From: an uncultured Fimbriimonadaceae bacterium
GTDB lineage: Bacteria > Armatimonadota > Fimbriimonadia > Fimbriimonadales > Fimbriimonadaceae
NCBI GenBank assembly: GCA_937961665.1
Contig: CALGMO010000102.1
Coordinates: forward strand, 1-49,808
Length of the DNA stretch: 49,808 bases
Direction: 5' to 3'
Shown here: piece by piece, positions 1 to 7,294 of the stretch
Layout: every line of letters starts with the position of its first letter
How positions within the stretch are numbered: the stretch's first letter is position 1
Program-made: the position numbers and the translations under genes
Notes under the pieces: generated by a model
Database searches by the model: none
What the model saw: the letters and a program-made list of their open reading frames with translations, nothing else
Told to the model about the DNA's origin: nothing

Positions 1-1
1 G

Positions 2-1150
2 CGCGACCAGTTCCCGGTGGACGTGTTCCACATGGGCGCCGGAACCAGCTTCAACATGAACTGCAACGAGGTGCTCGCCAACCGCGCGGAGGAGATCCTG
101 GGCGGACGCAAGGGCGAGTACAAGATCGTCAACCCGAACGATCACCCCAACTACGGCCAGTCGACGAACGACACCTTCCCTTCCGCGATGCGCATCATGG
201 CGCGCCTGATGCTGGAGGACCTCTTCCCGGCCGTGGACAAGCTCGCCGACGCCTTGGAGGCGAAGGCCCGCGAGTTCGACCCGATCCTCAAGTCCGGGCG
301 CACGCACCTGCAGGATGCCGTTCCGATCCGCCTCGGCCAGGAGTTCGCGGCCTACGCCAAGGCGGTGCGCAAGGCCCGGCGGTGGCTGGAGCACGCGGCG
401 TTCGAGCTGGAGGAGCTTGGCATCGGCGGCAGCGCGGCCGGCACCGGTCTGAACACGCACCCGCAGTACCGCTTCCTCGTCGTCCGCAACCTCAACGAGT
501 ACACCGGCCTGAGCTTCCGGAACGCGGAGGACCTGCGCGAGGCGATGCAGTCGCAGATGCCGATGGCCGCGCTGGCCTCCGGCCTCCGCATCCTCGCCTT
601 GGAGCTCACCCGGATCGCGAACGACCTTCGCCTGCTCTGCTCCGGTCCTCTGACGGGCCTGGCCGAGATCGTCCTCCCGCCGGTGCAGCCAGGGTCCAGC
701 ATCATGCCCGGCAAGGTGAACCCCAGCATGGCGGAGAACCTGAACATGGTCCTGTTCCAAGTGCTGGGACAGTGCCAGGCGATTGACTACGCCGTGCAGG
801 CCGGCCAGCTCGAGCTGAACGTGATGATGCCCGGAATGGCCTTCTCCGCCCAGTTCGCGCTGCAGATCCTGACGAACACGCTGCACACGTTCACCGACAA
901 CTGCGTGGTCGGCATCCGGGCCGACGCCGAGCGCTGCCGGCACTACGCCGAGACCTCGCCCTCCCTGGCGACGGCGCTGAACACCTACGTCGGCTACAAG
1001 AAGGCGGCCGAGGTCGTGAAGAAGGCGCTCCAGGAGAAGCGGACGATCCCGGACGTGGTCCGCGAGATGGGTCTTTTGGACGAGGCCACGCTCGCCAAGG
1101 CGCTCGACCCCGCCAAGCTGACGGAGCCCGGCATCCCCGGCCGAGACTGA
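2..1150 (+). CDS. aspA: Aspartate ammonia-lyase (class II fumarase/aspartase family), 5' truncated by the window edge
   Basis: The visible 382 residues lack roughly the first 85 of a usual ~470-residue enzyme; the frame is open from base 2. The three conserved blocks are seen: GQSTNDTFPSA, SGRTHLQDA and the signature loop GSSIMPGKVNPS. After the signature the text reads QAGQLELNVM, closer to aspartases (AGQLQLNVM) than to fumarase C (GNFELNVF), so deamination of L-aspartate to fumarate and ammonia is the better call; fumarase is the alternative. A 13-bp hairpin follows the stop codon. Cytosolic homotetramer in the family. Confidence 0.8.
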   Translation, partial: RDQFPVDVFHMGAGTSFNMNCNEVLANRAEEILGGRKGEYKIVNPNDHPNYGQSTNDTFPSAMRIMARLMLEDLFPAVDKLADALEAKAREFDPILKSGRTHLQDAVPIRLGQEFAAYAKAVRKARRWLEHAAFELEELGIGGSAAGTGLNTHPQYRFLVVRNLNEYTGLSFRNAEDLREAMQSQMPMAALASGLRILALELTRIANDLRLLCSGPLTGLAEIVLPPVQPGSSIMPGKVNPSMAENLNMVLFQVLGQCQAIDYAVQAGQLELNVMMPGMAFSAQFALQILTNTLHTFTDNCVVGIRADAERCRHYAETSPSLATALNTYVGYKKAAEVVKKALQEKRTIPDVVREMGLLDEATLAKALDPAKLTEPGIPGRD

Positions 1151-1156
1151 ACCTTG

Positions 1157-1189
1157 GCTCGGAGCCGCGCGCCCGACGCGGCTCCGAGC
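1157..1189 (+). terminator. Perfect 13-bp hairpin after aspA, no U-tract
   Basis: GCTCGGAGCCGCG (1157-1169) is exactly complementary to 1177-1189 with a 7-base loop, 6 bases after the aspA stop codon. The position suggests a terminator, but no T-run follows on either strand, so it may instead be a 3'-end stabiliser or a Rho-assisted stop. Confidence 0.55.
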
Positions 1190-1225
1190 ATCCAAACGGC
1201 CGACTCATCCGTCCCTATCCCATAG

Positions 1226-1993
1226 ATGGCCCCTCGTCGCGAACTGGCGACCGCGGAGGAGCGCGTCACCGCGCTCGGCGTCGTCGCGCCTCCACCGATC
1301 CAGGTGGAGTCGCCGCGCTTCAGCGGGTCGCTCGCCACGCTCTTCCTCTGCGTCCGAGAGCGCCGGATCGACCTTCGAGACGTTCCCCTCACGCCCATCT
1401 GCGAGGCGTACCTCCGGTATCTGATCGAGTCGCCCAAGACCGACTTCGACGAGGCCGCGGCGGCGCTCCTGGCGCTGGCGTACCTGCTGGAGCGGAAGGC
1501 TTGGATCCTGCTTCCCACCGAGGAGCCCGAGCCGGAGCTGGAGGACCCCTCGGAGCTGGTCGAACCGACGACGCACCTCTACCAGGGAGCCATCGAGAGC
1601 CTCCGCAGGCGGGAGGAGGAGCGGGCGAAGCTCTTCTTCCGCCCGGCCGACGCCGGGCCCGACCCGTACGAGGTGCCGTTCGTCCTCGGAAGCGCGTCGG
1701 TCCACGACCTCGCTCGGACCCTTCAGCGGCTTCTGGCGAGGGCCAATCCGGAGCCGATGGCCCCGCCCGCCCGACCGCGCCGCTCCCTCGCGGAACAGAT
1801 GAAGGCGATCCTCCGCGTACTCGACGACCAGTGGAGGAGCCTGGGGGACCTGTTGCCCCAGCCGTTCTCCAGGATGGACGCCGTGTTCGCCTTCCTCGCC
1901 GTGCTGGAGCTGCTCCGTCTGGGCCAAGCGGCCGTGCGGGTGACGGACCGCGAGGCGCTCTTCGCCCGGCCCGAGGCCGACCCGACGCCATGA
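1226..1993 (+). CDS. scpA: Segregation and condensation protein A (kleisin)
   Basis: 255 residues. ScpA is the kleisin that bridges the SMC heads and binds ScpB to form bacterial condensin. The N-terminal region (about 27-110: FSGSLATLFLCVRERRIDL, then AAAALLALAYLLERKAWILLP) matches the ScpA helical domain that contacts the SMC neck. The C-terminal end (about 185-245: DDQWRSLGDLLPQPFSRMDAVFAFLAVLELLRLGQ) matches the winged-helix part. The ATG of scpB overlaps the scpA stop (ATGA), so the two are translationally coupled, as expected for a complex. The start was taken as the first ATG; an obvious Shine-Dalgarno is absent. Confidence 0.85.
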   Translation: MAPRRELATAEERVTALGVVAPPPIQVESPRFSGSLATLFLCVRERRIDLRDVPLTPICEAYLRYLIESPKTDFDEAAAALLALAYLLERKAWILLPTEEPEPELEDPSELVEPTTHLYQGAIESLRRREEERAKLFFRPADAGPDPYEVPFVLGSASVHDLARTLQRLLARANPEPMAPPARPRRSLAEQMKAILRVLDDQWRSLGDLLPQPFSRMDAVFAFLAVLELLRLGQAAVRVTDREALFARPEADPTP

Positions 1994-2541
1994 GCCCGAG
2001 CGCCGTCGACCTCTTGGAGGCGCTGCTGTTCGTCTCCGACGCGCCGGCCAAGCTGGAGCAGCTCGCACGGGCGGCCGGCCTGACCTTGGGTCAGACGGAA
2101 CAGGCCTTGGAGCTGCTCGCCCAGAGACTCGAGCGGCAGGGCGGCCTGAGGCTCGTGCGCATCGCCGAGGGCTACCAGCTCTGCACCAAGCCCGAGTTCG
2201 CCGAGCGCATCGCCGACTTCCTCAAGCCCCAGCGCCAGAGGCTGAGCCGAAGCCTGATGGAGGTTCTGGCGATCGTCGCCTACCGGCAGCCCGTCACGGC
2301 GGCGGAGATCGAGGAGATCCGGGGCGTCCAGAGCGACTACGGCATCCACAGCCTGTTGGAGCGGCGTCTCATCCAGGAGGTCGGCCGCAAGGCGGCGCCC
2401 GGACGCCCGGTTCTGTACGGCACCACGCAGCAGTTCCTCCATCAGTTCGGACTCAAGGACCTCAGCGAGCTTCCGAGCCTCTCCGACGGCTCCGGCCCGC
2501 CGGGCGGCACGCTCCTGCCGACGCTGTTCGACGCCGATTGA
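1990..2541 (+). CDS. scpB: Segregation and condensation protein B
   Basis: 183 residues, the usual length. Two winged-helix domains are seen: residues about 5-75 (LLEALLFVSDAPAKLEQLA) and about 85-155 (LSRSLMEVLAIVAYRQPVTAAEIEEIRG). The latter is a highly conserved ScpB stretch ending in ERRLIQEVGRKAAPGRPVLYGTT. The start ATG at 1990 overlaps the scpA stop by four bases. The protein dimerises and binds the ScpA linker in the SMC complex. The C-terminal tail (about 160-183) is Gly/Pro-rich and not conserved. The predicted gcvT promoter begins inside its last codons. Confidence 0.88.
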   Translation: MSPSAVDLLEALLFVSDAPAKLEQLARAAGLTLGQTEQALELLAQRLERQGGLRLVRIAEGYQLCTKPEFAERIADFLKPQRQRLSRSLMEVLAIVAYRQPVTAAEIEEIRGVQSDYGIHSLLERRLIQEVGRKAAPGRPVLYGTTQQFLHQFGLKDLSELPSLSDGSGPPGGTLLPTLFDAD

Positions 2542-2566
2542 GCCCGTCGAACCCAGCGTCTATACT
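2538..2566 (+). promoter_or_regulatory. Sigma-70 type promoter for gcvT, probably leaderless
   Basis: TTGAGC (2538-2543) and TATACT (2561-2566) are separated by 17 bases. The last base of the -10 box is 7 bases before the A of the gcvT ATG at 2573, so the predicted transcription start coincides with the start codon. No Shine-Dalgarno is seen before the ATG. Confidence 0.6.
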
Positions 2567-2572
2567 GGCGGT

Positions 2573-3661
2573 ATGAGCAACGCTCCCCTGCGAACCCCGC
2601 TGTACGATCGCCATGTCGCGCTGGGAGCGCGGATGGTCCCCTTCGCGGGCTACGACATGCCCGTCCAGTACGACAGCGTGATCGCCGAGTCGAAGGCCGT
2701 GCGCGAGTCGGTCGGGATGTTCGACGTCTCGCACATGGCCCGGCTATGGCTCCGCGGACCTCGGACCCTCGAGTTCCTCGAGTGGGTGACCGCGAACGAC
2801 GTCTCCAAGCTGGGGGACGGCAAGGGGCAGTACTCGCTGCTGCCCAACGAGAGGGGCGGCACCGTAGACGACATCATCGCCTACCGCATCTCCGAGGACG
2901 CGTTCCGGATGGTCGTGAACGCAGCCAACCACGAGAAGGACCTGCGTTGGCTGCGCGAGCACAACGATCACGGAGTCGAGCTGGAGGACGAGACGGAGCG
3001 AACGGCGATGATCGCCGTCCAGGGTCCGAAGGCTCTGCAGACTCTGGCGGGGCTGTCGAACCGCCCCGAGCTGTTCGAGGGCTCGGCTCTGTTCGACGTG
3101 CTCGAGGCCGAGATCGCCGGGGTGCGCTGCTTCGCCCCGCGGTCCGGCTACACGGGCGAGGACGGTTGCGAGCTGGTCTGCCGCGCCGAGGACGCCGGCC
3201 GGCTGTGGGACGCCCTGCTCGAGGCGGGCGTCAAGCCGTGCGGCCTGGGAGCGCGGGACGTGCTCCGCGTGGAGGCCGGGCTGCCCCTCTACGGCCACGA
3301 GCTCACGGACGACCTGAGCCCGATCGCCGCCGGACTGGGCTGGGTGATCTCCAAGACGAAGTCCTTCATCGGGGCGGAGCCGATCCGCATCGCGAGGGAG
3401 CAGGGAACGCCGACGAAGCTGCAGGGAATCCAGATGGCCGGCAAGAGGCTTCCCCTTCCGGGGACCAAGGTGTACGTCGACGGCCGCGAGGTCGGCGAGG
3501 TCTCCAGCGGAGTGTTCTCTCCGATGCTGGACTGCGGCATCGCCTTCGCGTTCGTGGATCCGTCGATCGCTCTCGGCACGCCCTGCACCGTGGAGCTGAG
3601 GGGCAGGCACGAGCCGGCCACCATCGTGTCCAAGAGATTCCTAAAGAAGGCGAAGGGCTGA
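2573..3661 (+). CDS. gcvT: Aminomethyltransferase (glycine cleavage T protein)
   Basis: 362 residues, the standard length. GcvT takes the aminomethyl group from lipoylated H protein and passes the carbon to tetrahydrofolate, giving methylene-THF and ammonia. Family motifs: TPLYDRHVALGARMVPFAGYDMPVQY at the N-terminus (written here only to position it, residues 8-33), FDVSHMARLWLRGP, the catalytic-Asp block GTVDDIIAYR, SGYTGEDGCEL and GLGARDVLRVEAGLPLYGHEL. The other glycine cleavage genes are not in this window. The gene appears to have its own promoter inside the end of scpB and no leader. Confidence 0.93.
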   Translation: MSNAPLRTPLYDRHVALGARMVPFAGYDMPVQYDSVIAESKAVRESVGMFDVSHMARLWLRGPRTLEFLEWVTANDVSKLGDGKGQYSLLPNERGGTVDDIIAYRISEDAFRMVVNAANHEKDLRWLREHNDHGVELEDETERTAMIAVQGPKALQTLAGLSNRPELFEGSALFDVLEAEIAGVRCFAPRSGYTGEDGCELVCRAEDAGRLWDALLEAGVKPCGLGARDVLRVEAGLPLYGHELTDDLSPIAAGLGWVISKTKSFIGAEPIRIAREQGTPTKLQGIQMAGKRLPLPGTKVYVDGREVGEVSSGVFSPMLDCGIAFAFVDPSIALGTPCTVELRGRHEPATIVSKRFLKKAKG

Positions 3662-3669
3662 GAGGAGTC

Positions 3670-3744
3670 TGGAGCCCCCGGGTGGAATCGAACCTCCGAC
3701 CTTCCCCTTACCAAGGGGATGCTCTGCCGCTGAGCTACGAGGGC
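3670..3744 (-). tRNA. tRNA-Thr (anticodon GGT), CCA encoded
   Basis: Read on the minus strand: acceptor GCCCTCG pairs with CGGGGGC (one T-G pair), D-arm GCTC...GAGC, anticodon arm TCCCC-TTGGTAA-GGGGA with anticodon GGT at 3712-3710, T-loop TTCGATT, discriminator T, and an encoded CCA at 3672-3670. The T-stem GGAGG/CCACC has an A-A mismatch in the middle. Convergent with gcvT, 8 bases from its stop. Confidence 0.93.
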
Positions 3745-3757
3745 TCGCCGGATTAGT

Positions 3758-3786
3758 ATTATACCCATCGGACGGGGCGGTGTCAC
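3758..3786 (-). promoter_or_regulatory. Sigma-70 promoter of tRNA-Thr
   Basis: On the minus strand GTGACA (3786-3781) and a perfect TATAAT (3763-3758) lie 17 bases apart, 13 bases before the mature tRNA end. The -35 box overlaps the last codons of the upstream epimerase gene. Confidence 0.75.
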
Positions 3787-4733
3787 GCCCCAGGGACGTT
3801 GTCGCGAAACCAGTCGATCGCCTCTCGGAGGCCCTCGGCGAGAGGCACCGTCGCGCGGAAGCCGATCGTGCGCTCCGCGAGGCTCGGATCGCTCCTGGAA
3901 TGGAGGATGTCGCCGGCGCGCGGCGGCCCGAACACGATCTCGGAGGCTGAGCCGGACTCCCCGCGGATGGCCTGCGCCAGCTCCAGCACGCTCGTGGAGC
4001 GGCCCGTGCCGACGTTGACGACCAGCCCGGGGGCCTCGGCGGCGTCCATGGCGAGCAGGTTGGCGGCCACCACGTCGCGCACGTACACGAAGTCCCTCGT
4101 CTGGCTGCCGTCGCCGAAGATCGTCAGCGGCTCGCCTCGGAGCGCCTTGAGGGTGAGCAGCGTGATCACGCCCGAGTACATGCTTCTCGGGTTCTGCCGA
4201 GGGCCGAACACGTTGAAGTAACGCAGGGCCACGCCCTCGACGCCATGCAGGCGGTTGTAGGCGAACAGGTACTTCTCGCCCGCGAGCTTCTGCACTCCAT
4301 ACGGCGAGATCGGCTCGGTGCGAGAGCGCTCGGTCTTGGGCAGCTCCGGGTCGTCGCCGTACACCGCGGCCGAGGAACTGAAGACTACCCGGGCTCCCGC
4401 CCGTCGGGCGGCCTCCAGCACGCAAAGCGTCCCGTGCGTGTTGACCCGATCCACGGGCAAAGGCTCCTCGACCGACTGCGGGACGCTGACCACAGCCGCC
4501 AGGTGGAAGATGCCTCGGCAGCCCTCCGCCAGGCGCGCCACCAGATCGGCGTCGGCGATCGAACCCCGCACGAACTCGATGCGGTCCCGGCAGTGCGCCA
4601 GGTTGTCCATCGAGCCAGACGACAGGTCGTCCAGCACGGCGACCCGGCAGCCGCGCGCCAGAAGGGCGTCGACGATGTGGCTGCCGATGAAGCCGGCTCC
4701 GCCCGTGACGAGGAAACGGTCGTTGGGAGACAT
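3783..4733 (-). CDS. NAD-dependent nucleotide-sugar epimerase/dehydratase (GalE-like, extended SDR)
   Basis: 316 residues from the ATG at 4733; 20 in-frame residues upstream do not look conserved. The N-terminus FLVTGGAGFIGSHIVDALL is the extended-SDR NAD-binding TGxxGxxG motif. The catalytic triad is seen as SSSAAVYG (Ser) and YGVQKLAGEKY (Tyr-x3-Lys). FNVFGPRQNP and DFVYVRDVV are typical of UDP-glucose 4-epimerase-like proteins. The exact sugar cannot be read from sequence: UDP-glucose/UDP-N-acetylglucosamine epimerase or a dTDP-sugar enzyme are both possible. Divergent from the sigma-factor gene; a TACGAT box lies 11 bases before the start. Confidence 0.85.
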   Translation of the reverse strand: MSPNDRFLVTGGAGFIGSHIVDALLARGCRVAVLDDLSSGSMDNLAHCRDRIEFVRGSIADADLVARLAEGCRGIFHLAAVVSVPQSVEEPLPVDRVNTHGTLCVLEAARRAGARVVFSSSAAVYGDDPELPKTERSRTEPISPYGVQKLAGEKYLFAYNRLHGVEGVALRYFNVFGPRQNPRSMYSGVITLLTLKALRGEPLTIFGDGSQTRDFVYVRDVVAANLLAMDAAEAPGLVVNVGTGRSTSVLELAQAIRGESGSASEIVFGPPRAGDILHSRSDPSLAERTIGFRATVPLAEGLREAIDWFRDNVPGA

Positions 4734-4804
4734 CGGTCGGAGCCATCGTACCGCAAGGTTCGAATCGGAGCCTGCGGGGAGCGACGGGTACACTCGCGGG
4801 GTCC

Positions 4805-5368
4805 ATGTGGCTTGGCCGGCGTTCCGCCAGGGAGAGGTTCGAGAAGGAGGCCGAAAGGGTCTTTCCCTCGGTTCTGGGGACCGCCCTGCGCCTCACCCGC
4901 TCCCGGGAGGAGGCGGAGGATCTCGCCCAAGAGGCCATCGTGCGGGCCTTCGAGGCCTACGACCGGTTCGACGGCACCAACTTCAAGGCGTGGATCCTGC
5001 GGATCCTCACGAACCTGTTCATCAACAAGTACCGGCGTCGAACGCGCGGCCCGCAGATCGCGTCGCTCGAGGACGAGAACGTGTACGAACCGGTGGCCGA
5101 GGAGGGCAACGAGCCCGATGCCCAGCTGTTCGACGGCCTGCTCAGCCAAGAGGTCGAGGAGGCATTGGGAAAGGTGCCCGAAGACTTCCGCACCGCGGTC
5201 ATCCTCAGCGACATCGAGGGTCTGAGCTACCAGGAGATCGCAGACGCCACGAACGTGCCCGTGGGAACGGTGCGGTCCCGGTTGGCCCGCGGACGGGCCA
5301 TTCTCCGGCGGGAGCTGGAACAATTCGCCCGCCGCGAGGGTTATCTCAAACAAGGTACGCAGGAATGA
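4805..5368 (+). CDS. ECF-family RNA polymerase sigma factor
   Basis: 187 residues. Region 2 is seen at about 15-70 (EEAEDLAQEAIVRAFEAYDRF, then FKAWILRILTNLFINKYRR). Region 4 is at about 120-180 (LGKVPEDFRTAVILSDIEGLSYQEIADATNVPVGTVRSRLARGR), a classic SigW/RpoE-like helix-turn-helix. Regions 1 and 3 are absent, as in ECF factors. The stop overlaps the ATG of the next gene, a membrane anti-sigma factor, so the pair forms a trans-membrane signalling unit. TACACT (4789-4794) lies 10 bases before the ATG and could be its -10 box. Confidence 0.92.
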   Translation: MWLGRRSARERFEKEAERVFPSVLGTALRLTRSREEAEDLAQEAIVRAFEAYDRFDGTNFKAWILRILTNLFINKYRRRTRGPQIASLEDENVYEPVAEEGNEPDAQLFDGLLSQEVEEALGKVPEDFRTAVILSDIEGLSYQEIADATNVPVGTVRSRLARGRAILRRELEQFARREGYLKQGTQE

Positions 5369-6108
5369 TCGACCGACTGGACATCCATGCCTGGGTCGAC
5401 GGGGAGCTCGACTCGGACCGTCAGAAGATCGTCAGCCAAGCCGTCGAGGCGGACCCTGCCCTGACGGCGGAGTACCACGCGATCGTCCTCACCAAGACGA
5501 TCGTGAAAAGCAAGTGCGCCACCGAGCAGTCGCCGGAGGCTTGGAACGCCTGCAAGGAGCGGCTGCGGGCGCTCGATCGGGACATCCGCATCCAGCAGTT
5601 CGTCGGCCGCTACGCATGGGGCATCTGCGGCGTGTTCCTAGCCATCCTTCTGGTGGGGGCCTATGTGAACCGGACCGCCGGCAGCGGGATGATCCGTCCC
5701 GGCGAGGTCGCCTCCATGGCGTCCACGCTGATGCCCGTGGCCCAGCCACGCACAACGGAGCCGGACAAGATGCACCAGTGGGCGATCGGCACCATCGGCG
5801 ACGCTCCGATGAACCTCAACCCCGGGGTCTGTCAGGTCCGCTCCATCGCCACCGGCTATTGCGACGGCCGCAGGATCATCCGGGTCGACCTGCGCGACGC
5901 CAAGGGCGACGTGTCCGTCTTGGTCGTTTCGGGCGCATCGACGATCGACGGCTTCCGACCGCTGCCCACCGGCGGTGAGTTCCTTTACGGCCGAATGAAC
6001 GGCCTGCCGAGCCTCGCGTGGACGGACAACGGCTACGCGCTGTTCGTGGCCGGCGACCGAGACTTCGACAGCCTTCGCGCCATCGCCTTGGCCACCAAGG
6101 TGCGCTAG
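5365..6108 (+). CDS. Probable membrane anti-sigma factor paired with the upstream ECF sigma factor
   Basis: 247 residues, start ATG overlapping the sigma stop codon (ATGA). Residues 1-75 are cytosolic and begin IDRLDIHAWVDGELDSD, the usual start of anti-sigma domains (HxxxDGEL). One membrane span follows at about 83-101 (YAWGICGVFLAILLVGAYV). Residues about 105-247 would lie outside the cytoplasmic membrane and match nothing I recognise. The HxxxCxxC zinc motif of ZAS anti-sigma factors is absent. The role rests on context plus the N-terminal motif. The 3' end overlaps the convergent glycosyltransferase gene by four bases. Confidence 0.75.
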   Translation: MIDRLDIHAWVDGELDSDRQKIVSQAVEADPALTAEYHAIVLTKTIVKSKCATEQSPEAWNACKERLRALDRDIRIQQFVGRYAWGICGVFLAILLVGAYVNRTAGSGMIRPGEVASMASTLMPVAQPRTTEPDKMHQWAIGTIGDAPMNLNPGVCQVRSIATGYCDGRRIIRVDLRDAKGDVSVLVVSGASTIDGFRPLPTGGEFLYGRMNGLPSLAWTDNGYALFVAGDRDFDSLRAIALATKVR

Positions 6109-7196
6109 AATCCCGCGGCCTTCTGATACACCATCAGCGTCCGCTCGACCATGTGGTCGAGAGTGAACTTCTCCCGGACCAGCTGCCGGCCGCGCCTTCC
6201 CATCTCCCGGCACTCCTGGGGGTGGTCCAGCATGAACAGCATCGCCTCGGCGATCTCCTCCGGCCGCAGATCCACCAAGAGGCCCGTCGTGCCGTGCCGC
6301 ACGACCTCCGGAAGGCCGCCGATGCGGGTCGCCACCACGGCCCGACTGCGAGCCATGGCCTCGATCGCCGCGATTCCGAACGCTTCCTTGTGCGACGGCA
6401 TCGTGCTGAACTCCACCGAATCCAGCACCCGGGCCACGTCCGACCGCTCGCCCAGCAGGTGCACGTTCTCGCGCAGGCCCTTCGACTCCAGCTCCGATCC
6501 CAGCTCCTCGCGGATCTCCTCCGAGACCCGGCCGACGAAAAGGATGTGCGCCTCGGGATGGGCCTTCCGCACCTCGTCCATGGCTCGAACCATCTCCAGA
6601 TGGCCCTTCTCCCGACACACCCGCCCGATCAGACCGACCAGGCGCGAGCGAGGCTCGAAGCCGAGCTCCGCCTTCAGCTCGGAGGGATCGTGGTCCTCGA
6701 TCTGGTCGAAGTCCGTACCGTTGTAGACGGTGTCGATGTACCGGTCCGGCACGCCCTGACCGAAGAGGTTCCCTCGGACGTAGTTGCTGACGGCGATCAG
6801 GCGGTTCGTCCCGCGGGCCACGCGGCGGTAGATCTGGTCTCGGTTGGCGATGTGCGCCGAGGCGACGACCGGAACGCCCCTGAGCAGGCCGGCCAAGTAC
6901 CCGAAGTAGGTGCCGCGCGTGAGGTGCGTGTGGACCAGATCCACGCGGTCCCTGCGTACGGTCTTCAGCGTGTAGGCCAGCGTCCGGAACCAGCCCGCCT
7001 TGCGCATCGACTGCTCGTGGACCCGAACGCCGTGGCTCCGCAGAACGCCGGGAAGCCACTCGCCCTCGGGGCAGAGCACCTCCACCTCATGGCCGCGCCT
7101 TCGAAGGAGGTCGGTGAGATTGAGGACGTGCCGCTCGGCGCCAGACGTCCTGGAGCTCGAGATGATCTGCAACACCCGGTACGGCCTATCCGACAA
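6105..7196 (-). CDS. Glycosyltransferase family 4 (GT-B fold)
   Basis: 363 residues. The N-terminus YRVLQIISSSRTSGAERHV is typical of GT4 enzymes that build polysaccharide or LPS. The C-terminal nucleotide-sugar site is seen as VGLIGRVCREKGHLEMVRA and the EX7E motif in PSHKEAFGIAAIEAMA, followed by GLPEVVRHGTTGLLVD. The first codon is TTG; a GTG seven codons later is an alternative start. Donor and acceptor cannot be told. It shares a 98-bp upstream region with the divergent MFS gene. A link with the surface-sugar genes elsewhere in the window (epimerase, HAD phosphatase) is inference. Confidence 0.88.
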   Translation of the reverse strand: MSDRPYRVLQIISSSRTSGAERHVLNLTDLLRRRGHEVEVLCPEGEWLPGVLRSHGVRVHEQSMRKAGWFRTLAYTLKTVRRDRVDLVHTHLTRGTYFGYLAGLLRGVPVVASAHIANRDQIYRRVARGTNRLIAVSNYVRGNLFGQGVPDRYIDTVYNGTDFDQIEDHDPSELKAELGFEPRSRLVGLIGRVCREKGHLEMVRAMDEVRKAHPEAHILFVGRVSEEIREELGSELESKGLRENVHLLGERSDVARVLDSVEFSTMPSHKEAFGIAAIEAMARSRAVVATRIGGLPEVVRHGTTGLLVDLRPEEIAEAMLFMLDHPQECREMGRRGRQLVREKFTLDHMVERTLMVYQKAAGF

Positions 7197-7281
7197 CTCT
7201 CAACCCTCGGTGGCCGCCGCCCGAGGCATGGACGCAGCCAGCCTTCAGTTTACCTGTGCGCAACAGAGCGCGCGGAGGGTT

Positions 7282-7287
7282 CATACT
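7282..7287 (+). promoter_or_regulatory. Candidate -10 box of the MFS gene (near-leaderless)
   Basis: CATACT lies 7 bases before the ATG at 7295; no ribosome binding site is seen between them and no convincing -35 box upstream. Confidence 0.35.
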
Positions 7288-7294
7288 GGGGACG

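Noticed and set aside
2542-2572. Glycine riboswitch before gcvT
   Set aside because: Only 31 bases separate scpB and gcvT, and the predicted mRNA starts at the ATG.
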